NCBI RefSeq assembly: GCF_016097555.1
Contig: NC_054704.1
Span: forward strand, 24,048,238 to 24,112,237
Direction of reading: 5' to 3'
Source of the DNA: Gigantopelta aegis
Taxonomy: Eukaryota > Mollusca > Gastropoda > Neomphalida > Peltospiridae
DNA length: 64,000 nucleotides
Shown: positions 33,751-43,300 of the stretch, piece by piece
How positions within the stretch are numbered: the first letter of the stretch is position 1
Layout: every line of letters begins with the position of its first letter
The notes under the pieces: model-generated
What the model saw: the letters and a program-made list of their open reading frames with translations, nothing else
Database searches by the model: none
Told to the model about the DNA's origin: nothing
Made by a program: the position numbers and the translations under genes

Positions 33751-34775
33751 CTGAAAGATGAAAGAATTAAATTCAATTTTTTTTTTATTCAAACTAAAGT
33801 ATCTCGAATCTATTAAATACATAAAGTTAAAGTTTGTATTGTTTAACGACACCACTAGAGCACAATGATGTATTAATCATCGGCTATTGGATATCAAACA
33901 AACAAAAAATTCGGTAAAAATATTAGAATCTTAAAGAAAATCCACTTCTTCTTTTTTTTTCTGTTTGTTGTTGTTGTTGATGATGATGATGATGTTGTGT
34001 TTGTTTTGTTTTTTGTTTTAAAATTATTGTTATCTGAGCCCAAAACGAAAAGAAAAAGGAAAAGATGTTATGTACGAAATTAACATTGATAATCAAACAA
34101 GTGTTATGGAAAGGTGTGTGAAGGAGTAGAAAGTGCGAAGAAGGTATTTTAGAAATAAATATATCTCAGTATTTGATAGATTTAATAATCTTTATGATGT
34201 TTGAAATAAACTATATCACTGCTCCTATGTTTTCTTAAAATCTTCATAAATACCATTTTTAAATCAGATACATTTTCTTTTCTTTAATTATAGCTTTTAA
34301 CAGCAGAGAAGGTGGTTTGGGTTTTGTTTTGTTTTGTTGTTTTTTTGTGTGTTTTTTGTATTTTCGTTTAGGTAATTTGGACGCTAATTTTGAATGGTTT
34401 GGTCGAAATATAATGGTTGCATTTTTAAAAATTTACCCCCATTGACTATCCAATAATAAGATTTACTACCAATAATATTTTCGATTCAGAATTATACAAA
34501 GTGTTGTATTGCATTGTGTTCCCTGCATGTCAACAGTAAGATGCAATGTTCATCAAGCCTGATTGGTGATTCTTTTGTTTTGCCACGAGAGTGCACGCGA
34601 AAGGGGAACACTATCAAATGGAACTCGTCAGAATCTGATGTCAAGCGCTCTAACAATTTTATTTTAAATATCAGAGTATCCCATTTCGATGCAAAACTTT
34701 ATATAGATTAAACAGGAAAAAAACCTACAATGCGCAAGCGCCTGCTCAATCAAACACATTTAAAATACTACCCAG

Positions 34776-34884
34776 GGCCCTGTTCCACAAAACGATCTTA
34801 GCGCTAAGATCACCTTAAGTGCATATGTTAGCTGTGCAGTTAGGATGATTTTAGGGCTAAGATCACTTCGTAGAACGGGGCCCA
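34776..34884. mobile_element. MITE with GGGCCC ends
   Basis: GGGCCCTGTTCCACAAAACG at the left is inverted relative to the right end (CTTCGTAGAACGGGGCCC). GATCTTAGCGCTAAGATC forms an additional palindrome. The length is about 109 bp. A related end lies near 26690-26713. Confidence 0.7.
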
Positions 34885-35015
34885 GGACAGTAATCCTTTA
34901 AAACAGTAGAGACCAATACGAGCAAAATAAAACAAAACTGAGGAGAAAAAGAAGAAATAACAATTTAAAAACATACACACACCCACAAGCGCCTGCTCAG
35001 TTGCTACCCTGAACA

Positions 35016-35960
35016 TAGCCCGAGTACTCTGACTGTAAGAGAGCTAGACGGACTTTTGGACATAAACACGCTCTCATTACAGTCAGAGACCAACCTATGT
35101 CTTTTTTTGGCAATTCCTGACTACCAAACGGTAGGCAACGAGTCCCGCTCTAATACCACAACAATCCTATGTTTGACGTCAAATACCTTTACATCACTCA
35201 TTTTCGAGTTACGTGATACAAAAAAATCCACATATTAATCACTAATACACTTACTACAGAAAGAAACCCGACAGCACCCACATTCAGCTACGCTTCGTGA
35301 CACTCCGTCGCAACAATTGCAAAGCTCGGCGATCTATTTCGAGACGTAGACCACGTGATCGCGCACTGGGCGATTCCGCCTTGTGCAGCAGTTACAGGGG
35401 CCGTCTCATATCAAGCGAAGTTACAACATGGAAGAGTTGGCTAATGCCGTTTTGGATGAATTTGGATTTCATTACGTCATTAAACCAAAACAATTACACA
35501 TTATTGATTCCATTTTGAATTTGAAGGATACATTCGGGGTGTTATCGACAGGATACGGCAAAAGTATGTGCTACGTACTGTCTCCTCTTATGAGACGACC
35601 CCTGTAACTGCTGCACAAGGCGGAATCGCCCAGTCTCGAAATAGATCGCCGAGCTTTGTAATTGTTGCGACGGAGTGTCACGAAGCGTAGCCGAATGTGG
35701 GTGCTGTCGGGTTTCTTTCTGTAGTAAGTGTATTAGTGATTAATATGTGGATTTTTTTGTATCACTTAACTCGAAAATGAGTGATGTAAAGGTATTTGAC
35801 GTCAAACATAGGATTGTTGTGGTATTAGAGCGGGATTCGTTGCCTACCGTTTGGTAGTCAGGAATTGCCAAAAAAAGACATAGGTTGGTCTCTGACTGTA
35901 ATGAGAGCGTGTTTATGTCCAAATGTCCGTCTAGCTCTCTTACAGTCAGAGTACTCGGGC
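35016..35960. mobile_element. long-inverted-repeat element carrying a RecQ-like helicase fragment
   Basis: The arms are about 390 bp (35018-35408) and 372 bp (35589-35960) in inverted orientation, nearly identical except for a 20-bp indel (GTAGACCACGTGATCGCGCA in the left arm only). TACCCTGAACA flanks both sides (35005-35015 and 35961-35971), an 11-bp candidate target duplication. Long terminal inverted repeats and a TSD of this length resemble Mutator-like elements. No transposase is encoded. The 180-bp centre encodes a helicase fragment (separate entry), as in gene-capturing elements. Confidence 0.8.
35428..35607 (+). pseudogene. RecQ-like DNA helicase, N-terminal fragment with Walker A
   Basis: From ATG 35428 the frame reads MEELANAVLDEFGFHYVIKP, then KQLHIIDSILNLKDTFGV, then LSTGYGKSMCYVLSPLM, and runs into the right inverted arm (RRPL and stop). 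The order (FG..., a Q for the Q motif, a run to the STGYGKS phosphate loop and a CY.LSPL block) matches the start of RecQ/DEAD-type helicases, where the loop is usually TGxGKS. Motifs Ia to VI are absent, so it is not an active helicase. It could be a captured exon or the remnant of a helicase gene carried by the element. No intron is seen. Confidence 0.65.
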
Positions 35961-36435
35961 TACCCTGAACAGTAATGCTAGAACATAAACGCATCCCCGT
36001 CATGGAATCGGCCACTGGCGAGGTCAGAGACCGAGTCCATGGTGGGCGTGCCTGAACCGAAAGGATGTGGGCACGTTAATACAGTTCCCAGTTCCCATAA
36101 ACCCTTCTCATTTCGTTGGTAACGAAAACACGGCTCACGCTGCAACGCAGAACATGTAAACCACATATTTCCTTCTACTTCCCGGGACATTCATATTTCG
36201 ACAAACCGGTACTACACAAAATAGGATTTTCTACGTCCCAGGCCGACACCCTAACGATATGCAATGTGGTCAGGTGTCTGGTGCTGGATTACGTTTATAT
36301 AACAATGATCAGAAATATATATGTAGCAATAAAACGAATTCATGCATTATTTGTCCAATCGGAGATTCGATAACATGGCCAGACAGATCAGAAGATTTAG
36401 TTGAAATTATCCTTTCAAGTTTGTTACTGGATACA

Positions 36436-36449
36436 TAATTTTATTATTA

Positions 36450-36498
<49 letters not shown>

Positions 36499-36512
36499 GT
36501 TGTTGTTGTTGT
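36436..36512. repeat. (TTA)n/(TTG)n microsatellite
   Basis: ATT repeats pass into GTT repeats directly before a SINE. Similar repeats resume at 36826-36872 after it, so the SINE is inserted in the microsatellite. Confidence 0.85.
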
Positions 36513-36513
36513 T

Positions 36514-36828
36514 GGGGTGGGACGTAGCTCAGTGGTACAGCGCTCGCTCGATGCGCGGTCGGTCTGGGATCGATCCTCATCGGTGGCTATTTCTCGTCAC
36601 AGCCAGTGCACCACGACTGGTATATCAAAGGCCGTGGTATGTGCTATCCTGTCTGTGGGATGGTGCATGTAAAAGATCCCTTGCTGCTAATCGGAAAGAG
36701 TAGCCCATGAAGTGGCGACAGCGGGTTTCCGCTCTTAATATCTGTGTGGTCCTTAACCATATGTCTGACGCCATATAACCGTAATTAAAATGTGTTGAGT
36801 GCGTCGTTAAATAAAAAAATTCTTTCTT
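36514..36828 (+). mobile_element. full-length type A SINE
   Basis: It begins GGGGTGGGACGTAGCTCAGT, the clearest A box in the window, with GGTCTGGGATCGATCC as the B-box region. It ends GTGCGTCGTTAAATAAAAAA. It is flanked on both sides by TTG/ATT microsatellite. Confidence 0.88.
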
Positions 36829-36984
36829 TGTTGTTGTTGTTGTTTTTGTTATTATTATTATTATTAATATTTATTAATAAAAAAAAGAAGAAAAAAAAAG
36901 AAAGTTATTTACCACATTGATTATTTTGTCGCCACTTTTATATTTTTATTGCATTTGGCGATTGTTGCGACCGACAGTCGGAAC

Positions 36985-37115
36985 ACTGGAAAAGAATAGC
37001 CCACTGCGTAGCGGCAGTGGGTTTCCTCTCTTATTATCTCTATGTTCCTTAACCATATGTCCGATGCCATATAACCGTAATTAAAATGTGTTGGGTGCAA
37101 TAACAAAATAAAAAC
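36985..37115 (+). mobile_element. type A SINE 3-prime fragment
   Basis: Tail blocks TTAACCATATGTCCGATGCC and AATTAAAATGTGTTGGGTGC remain. The head is absent. Confidence 0.6.
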
Positions 37116-37149
37116 ATTAATTCATTCCTTCCTTGGTGCCAATAACCAT

Positions 37150-37449
37150 ATTTATAGGATATTAAACGAACTTCCATTTCGTATCATGTTTATGTCCCGA
37201 ATGAAATGATTTTCAATTGGTACGAGCGTTAGCTAGTGACAATGAAATTTATTTCACGCGGGACACAATGATACGAAATGGTAGTGAGTTAATATCCTAT
37301 TTATTACCCGTAGTCGATCTTAATTTAGGCTGTAGTGCGCCAATCGATGACGTCATCCTGTGGCGTAGAAGTTGTTACGTCCCACTTGGCGTTCTAGTGG
37401 GACGTATCACTTTGATATGTACCAAGACATTTTTAACCATATGAGTAAT
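37150..37449. repeat. dispersed repeat with internal hairpin, copy 1
   Basis: An inverted repeat (AGGATATTAAACGAACTTCC versus the complement of GTAGTGAGTTAATATCCT) occupies 37157-37298. After it come AATCGATGACGTCATCCTG and GTGGGACGTATCACTTTGAT. A second copy occurs at 63505-63750 in the CWH43 intron. Confidence 0.6.
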
Positions 37450-37849
37450 AAAAAGAACTAGCAAGGAGGTGATAGACATTCGATGTGTTCTTGTGAAGAA
37501 TTTTTTTTATAAAATTGTGAAATTTTAGGGGAAGCCGAAAGAGAAACTGGGGTATGGTCACTTAAAAGTCGTGGATTTTTAGAGGATATACGACATTAAA
37601 GCATTTCATGTAGTCCAGTAGACCACAAGCTTTGGGGGGGAGGGGGGGGGGGACTCTCAAACACTGGTAACAAATGAGTAGTGAGTCTCAATTTGTTCAC
37701 TGTTACCATTTAGTTTCATGTTCTGAACATATTAGGGCTTCTAGAAAACATAACGTAGTACAGTTCTGCTGCTGGGTTTTGGGGGTTTTTTTGGGGGGAG
37801 GGGGCGTTCACGAGGACCCTGTGTAGCCCGTGGCCTACTATAAACGTTT

Positions 37850-38040
37850 TTAAAATGTAGGCATTTACACCAATATACGCCCAAATGGGACGTGGGCGTG
37901 TTGATGGTTATATGTTATATAATTAGGACGAAAAAAGGCAATTGTTTTTAGTCTCAAGCGGGATGACACATGACTCTCCCCGACCCGCTCCACTTCCCGG
38001 TGTTTACAGGCATGTGATACATCAGATAATTACTATCTCT
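37850..38040 (+). repeat. interspersed repeat of unknown class, copy 3
   Basis: Blocks GGACGAAAAAAGGCAATTG, TCTCAAGCGGGATGACACAT and GGCATGTGATACATCAGATA parallel the copy at 16500-16745. Confidence 0.4.
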
Positions 38041-39120
38041 GGATATAGCACGATATGGTTTCTGTGAATTAGATTTGGGGTCAGCGCACGTTTTCAAACT
38101 TCATAGCCAAAATAGCAGGAGGCATTTAATCTTTTTCCAGGTGTATAAACATGTTACTAATTTTAATTTAAAAAACTTCATGTGTAGAAGCAATCATCCG
38201 GAAAAACAAATTAACGTGCATCAGTGTAAATTTTCAAAATATCTCCTAATAATTGGCGGAGGGCACCCCAGTGAATCACTGTACCAAGTTTCTGAGCAAT
38301 TCAATCATAACTGTAGGAGAAGACAAGACTTCAAAGGAAACAGTCATGGATGGACACCGGACAAATTGACATTAAATTCTACCACATAGCACCACACTTT
38401 TCTACATCTAAAATATTACCACACAATTTAAGTTAAATTTGTTTTCTTTAATGGCATCACTAAAGAACATTGATTTATGAATTATCAAATATTGGATGTC
38501 AAACATGTGATTGAGCAAGATCTCAATCACTACAAACATTTTTAAAAAGAAGATATAAAGCAAATGACAACAAAAGTAAAACCTTTTTATTGATAAATAC
38601 TTTCATTAAAAAATATATAATAAACATAATAAATAGTTAAAATTAAAAAATAATAAATAGTTAAAATTGCACTTGGTGAGTTTTTTTGTATGTATCACAA
38701 CATTTATTGATAAATTACATCCATGAGTGCTTTTAAACAAAAACTAAATTTACATATCAATATAAAACTTCATGTCCAACCAAACCTCCATAAAGCAGTC
38801 AGTATCAGAATGTGGTCAGATAGTTAGCTGCTTAACAGGCCTAAATGTCACTCAATTTATAATCTTATCTCATGTACGGAGCAGAAAGAGTACATCATGT
38901 GTGAATAAGATAAATATCTTTAGACATACTGAAAATTAAAAATACAATTTCATTAACTTCATGTTGGAGGGATAACAACCAACAAGCTTGAGATATTGGT
39001 GGTTTGAGGTAAAACAAAATATATTAATAGTCAATGGTGAAAGAATATGTCATAGAACAATCTCTTGACCGTATGATATCCAGTATATCCAGTATTCAAG
39101 ATTACTGAGGTAACTACATT
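38041..39120. other. AT-rich non-coding sequence with a SINE tail remnant
   Basis: No gene is recognised. A reverse type B SINE tail remnant lies at about 38432-38515 (ATTGGATGTCAAACATGTG). Confidence 0.35.
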
Positions 39121-39135
39121 TGACAGACAAACTCT

Positions 39136-39425
39136 GTGTGTGTGTGTGTCTCTCACACACTGTGTATCTTTCTCGGTGTCCCGGTCTCTCTCACACACTG
39201 TGTCTTTCTCGGTGTCCCTGTCTCTCTCACACACTGTGTATCTTTCTCGGTGTACCTGTCTCTCTCACACACTGTGTATCTTTCTCGGTGTCCCGGTCTC
39301 TCTCACACACTGTGTGTCTTTCTCGGTGTCCCTGTCTCTCTCGCACACTGTGTATCTTTCTCGGTGTCCCGGTCTCTCTCACACACTGTGTATCTTTCTC
39401 GGTGTCCCGGTCTCTCTCACACACA
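39136..39425 (+). repeat. 38-bp minisatellite, about 7.5 copies
   Basis: The unit contains TCTCTCTCACACACTGTGTA followed by TCTTTCTCGGTGTCCCGG. Copies alternate between CCGG and CCTG endings, and one is 36 bp. All six frames are open in places only because of repetition. Confidence 0.9.
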
Positions 39426-39639
39426 TATACTGTAGCTCTTTCTCTTTCTCTAAAACACACACACACTATCTCTTTATCACTGATCAATGAATGAACTTTT
39501 AACGACATCCCAGCACGAAAAATACTATGGTAAATGCAAACATGACTATCTCTGATCAATATTTATAACAAGTATAAGATATTCTGTAATCTAGAATAGT
39601 CTGAGATGCCAAAGTTTGACTGACACATACACAAACTCA

Positions 39640-39674
39640 CTCACTCACTCTCTCTTTCTCACTCACTCTCTCAC

Positions 39675-39707
<33 letters not shown>

Positions 39708-39735
39708 GTCTGTCTGTCTGTCTCTCTCTCTCATA
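39640..39735. repeat. (TCAC)n/(TCTG)n/(CT)n microsatellite
   Basis: Short tandem CTCACT, TCTG and CT runs follow one another. Confidence 0.8.
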
Positions 39736-39751
39736 TGCTCCGTCTTTCTCT

Positions 39752-39825
39752 GCCAAATGTTTGACATCCAGTAGCCGATGATTAATAAATCAGTGTTCTC
39801 TAGTAGTGAGGTTAAACAATTTATT
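39752..39825 (+). mobile_element. type B SINE tail fragment
   Basis: CCAAATGTTTGACATCCAGT, CCGATGATTAATAAATCAGT and a GAGGTTAAACA end match the B tail. Confidence 0.6.
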
Positions 39826-40075
39826 TTTTCAACTGTATTACTTCAGACTTAAAGTTCTGTAGACCACATTTTCAGCTCCTTTCTAAAAACAAAACTGATA
39901 TTTCTCCAATCAAAATCCCCTCTCATTACCAGATTCTCTTGAATGTACTAGATAATTGGGGAAAATACTATCTCCTAAGTAATGTGGCCTCTTAAAACAA
40001 GTGGCTGCTGAATAGAGGTGACTGTTTGAACAGATCTAACAGTACTGCCTTACACGTCTATTCCCATACTTAAAG

Positions 40076-40380
40076 TTAAGGTTTGTTTTGTTTAACAACA
40101 CCAGTAGAGCACATTGATTTATTAATTATTGTTTGTCAAACATTTGATAATTTTGAATTGTAGTCTTACAGAGGAAACCCACTACATTTTTCTATTAGTA
40201 GCAAGGGATCTTCTATATGCACTATCCCACAGACAGGATAGCACATACCATGGCCTTTGATATACAAGTTTTGGTGCACTTGCTGGAATGAGAAATAGCC
40301 CAATGGGCCTACCGATCGGAATCGATCCCAGACTAAACGAGAATCAGGCTAGTACTTTACACATAGCTATGTCCCACCCC
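40076..40380 (-). mobile_element. type A-head/B-tail SINE in the AASDH 3-prime UTR
   Basis: On the minus strand it starts GGGGTGGGACATAGCTATGT and ends with the B tail (GTTAAACAAAACAAACCTT). Flanking repeats share TCTATTCCCA (40057-40066 and 40381-40390) and a following CTTAAA. The right copy of the target duplication contains the AASDH stop codon. The SINE is in sense with AASDH and begins within two bases of its stop codon, so the 3-prime UTR must start with it or its flank. Confidence 0.8.
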
Positions 40381-40381
40381 T

Positions 40382-43300
40382 CTATTCCCAAATACACTTA
40401 AAACAATAAATGTTGTTATCTCTGCAGCCCACAACAACATACTGATCAAAACAGACAGGAGATGAGAAAACCTGCCCACCGAGTTGAACATGTGACACAC
40501 ACCGCCCCGACGTCATGTCTACAAAATACAGCCAGCCCGATGATGATGCACAGCACGCTACTGAGTGCTTACAGCTGACTGAATCAGTGTCATGACGACC
40601 AACTTCTGATGAAGAATCAAATGTTGATTCACTGTTGTGACTGTTGTCCAATGATGAAGAATCAAAGTGTGATTTAGTATTGTGACCATTGCATGATAAT
40701 GAAGAATCAAATGTTGATTCAGTATTGTGACTGCTTTTCAGTGAGGAATTAAATATTGATTCTATGTTCCGATTGCTTGTTGATAATGAATCAAATGTTG
40801 ATTCAATACCATGACCTTTTTCTGAAGGTGAAGAAAATGTTGATTCAGCATTTTCACAACTTTCTGTGGTTAATGGAGTTAAAGTTACTGGAAAAGACAA
40901 CCTTCTCCTGTCACTTTGAGTTTTGCTTTGACTAGATTTAACAATAATGTTAACAGTGTCTATAGATAGATCTCGGTTTATCACATCTTGTGTATCTTTG
41001 TTGCATGAATCAGTCTTATTGCAAGAGTCCTTTATATTGCATGAATCAGTCTTATTGCACAAATCAGTCTTATTGCATGAATCAGTCTTATTGCAAGAGT
41101 CCTTTACATTGCATGAATCAGTCTTATTGCATGAATCAGTCTTATTGCATGAATCAGTCTTATTGCACAAATCAGTCTTATTGCATGAATCAGTCTTATT
41201 GCAAGAGTCCTTTACATTGCATGAATCAGTCTTATTGCATGAATCAGTCTTATTGCATGAATCAGTCTTATTGCATGAATCAGTCTTATTGCATGAATCA
41301 GTCTTATTGCGCAAGTCATCCTTATTGCATGATCCATTTATATTGCATATATTAGTTTTACTGATATCAGGTCTTTGATACAATTTAGTCTTCTTAGCAG
41401 TGAAGCCATTAGCATTAGGTTGACTGGATGACAGATACTGTCTGTCAGACAACTGGTTCTGGTTGGAGCAGGTCAACACAGTGGGTGTGGAGTAGACCGC
41501 TGAGTCTGTCTTGTATTTCCACAGCTGTTTTCCCTGCTCAGACAGACAGTACAGGTAGTTGTCATGAGATCCAATCAGAATGATGGAACTGTTGTCAGGC
41601 TGCCTGCAAACTGCAGCCGATGAAAACACAGGTGCTTCCGTACAGAATATCCACTTCTGAAAATAAAATAAAATAATTAAAATTTTCAAGGCTACCTGTA
41701 TCTTTGGATGAGCATAAAATTTAACAAATTATCTATTAAACTTCGAAAAATGTAGAAATTCAGCTATTTTCTAACACAATATCGTTGTTTTAATGAAATT
41801 ATTTTACCAAATTAAAATAAAATGTGCTAATTGTTTTTAAAATTAGCAACTGGCGAATTTGCGAGTGCCAGAGCTATCTATGAAGTATAATATAATACAA
41901 CACGAATTAGTATAACAACACATTGAAAATGTAAAATGTTTGAACCTGTATTCTTAAACAAATATTGTGTTTTTATCGAAGGTGAAATGCAATTTTGATG
42001 CTCTTTAAAATGAAAATGGAATATGTAACATATTATTATTATTTTCAAAAGGAAAGCAACAGTTACAAGTATAAACTGTCTGCAGATCTGGTTTATAGAA
42101 AGTTATGCCTTTCCTAATGAAATATTTCGTATACTCAAGCATTTTAGAAATACATTATTATTTTTCAATTAATTTTGGGGGATTAGCACTCTACTAAAAC
42201 TAATAATTAATTTGAGAACCAAACTAAGTTTTAACACCAATTCTACAAAAATGTCTGCCTTCAAATTAATTTAGTATTTAATCATGCTTTCAGGGGAGAT
42301 AAAACAGACTTGTATTTTTAAAAGAATCAATTCCTGAAAATAATAAAATGTTAGTAGTGTAATAAGTATAGAACAATACCTTGTAACCAGAGCACGACAC
42401 GCAGTGCACTTTCCCATCGACACATCCAACAATCACACTGTCTGACAGAACGAGAGGAGACGAGAATATTGGTTTTCCAGTATTGTATGACCACAGCATT
42501 TGACCAGTGTCCTTTAGAAAGAATAAACATGAAATACCAATTATTAAACCATGACAATCTTGATTCTGAATAGTTTTTACATTCATCTATATAAACTTTA
42601 CTTGTACATGTATTAATGAACAAATTGTAACTTAACATAATATAATGTAAGGTAATGTAATGTAAAGTTATAACATAATTTAATATAATGTAAGGTAATG
42701 TAAAGTATAACATAAGACAAAATACATTCAACAGAATTAATTAAGAGACAATACATGTTTTGGTACCTTTTTGTTAGTGTTATATTATGTTAGCAAGTTT
42801 CATCACAGATGACTACTAGAGCTGGGCAGTATTGAAATTTGAGGTGCGGTATCGGTATCGGTATTTTTTTGGTGATTTACCTCAGTATTGGTATGGTATT
42901 CGGTACTGACACGAGACCGATATCAAACACTATTTTCGGTATACTCAGCTTTAAATGCATGCCTGTGTTATGGCTCACCCACTAATTTCATCTAAATACA
43001 ATTGAATTCCATACACAAGGCTCTCGTCTGATTTATACCAACCCATTTTGCATTCGTCAAATATAATATGAGTGCTTTCCGGAAAATATTTGTGAAATTT
43101 ACTCGGTACAGTAAATTGGTATTGACATAATACCGATACCGAATGGTATATACGGTATACCGTCCAGCTTTAATGAGTACTGAACACTTTTTAAGTATAT
43201 TTTGACCAGTAATGGCACCCCCACACCTTTCCCTGTTAAGGTGCTCAGAAGGTTGGAAATGCTATATGTTTTAACACTTAAAATTCAACATTTTCACAAG

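Larger units (their letters stand above)
31963..34033. repeat. recent 1.04-kb direct tandem duplication
   Basis: Positions 31963-33005 are repeated at 33003-34033 with few substitutions and small indels (offset 1040 at the left end). Both copies carry a C-type lectin exon 2, a type B SINE tail, a (GAT)n/(GTT)n tract and a cluster of TGACCT half-sites. The high identity, also in neutral sequence, points to a recent event. Confidence 0.92.

Noticed and set aside
36514..36590. Candidate tRNA gene (A and B boxes present)
   Set aside because: The sequence continues into a SINE body and tail, recurs many times, and does not fold as a proper cloverleaf with a defined anticodon arm. Other SINE heads were rejected for the same reason.
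39120..39559. Frames over 110 residues on both strands
   Set aside because: They are by-products of the 38-bp minisatellite.
40947..41378. Plus-strand 143- and 121-residue frames
   Set aside because: They are shadows of the 18-bp coding repeat of AASDH, which is read on the minus strand.
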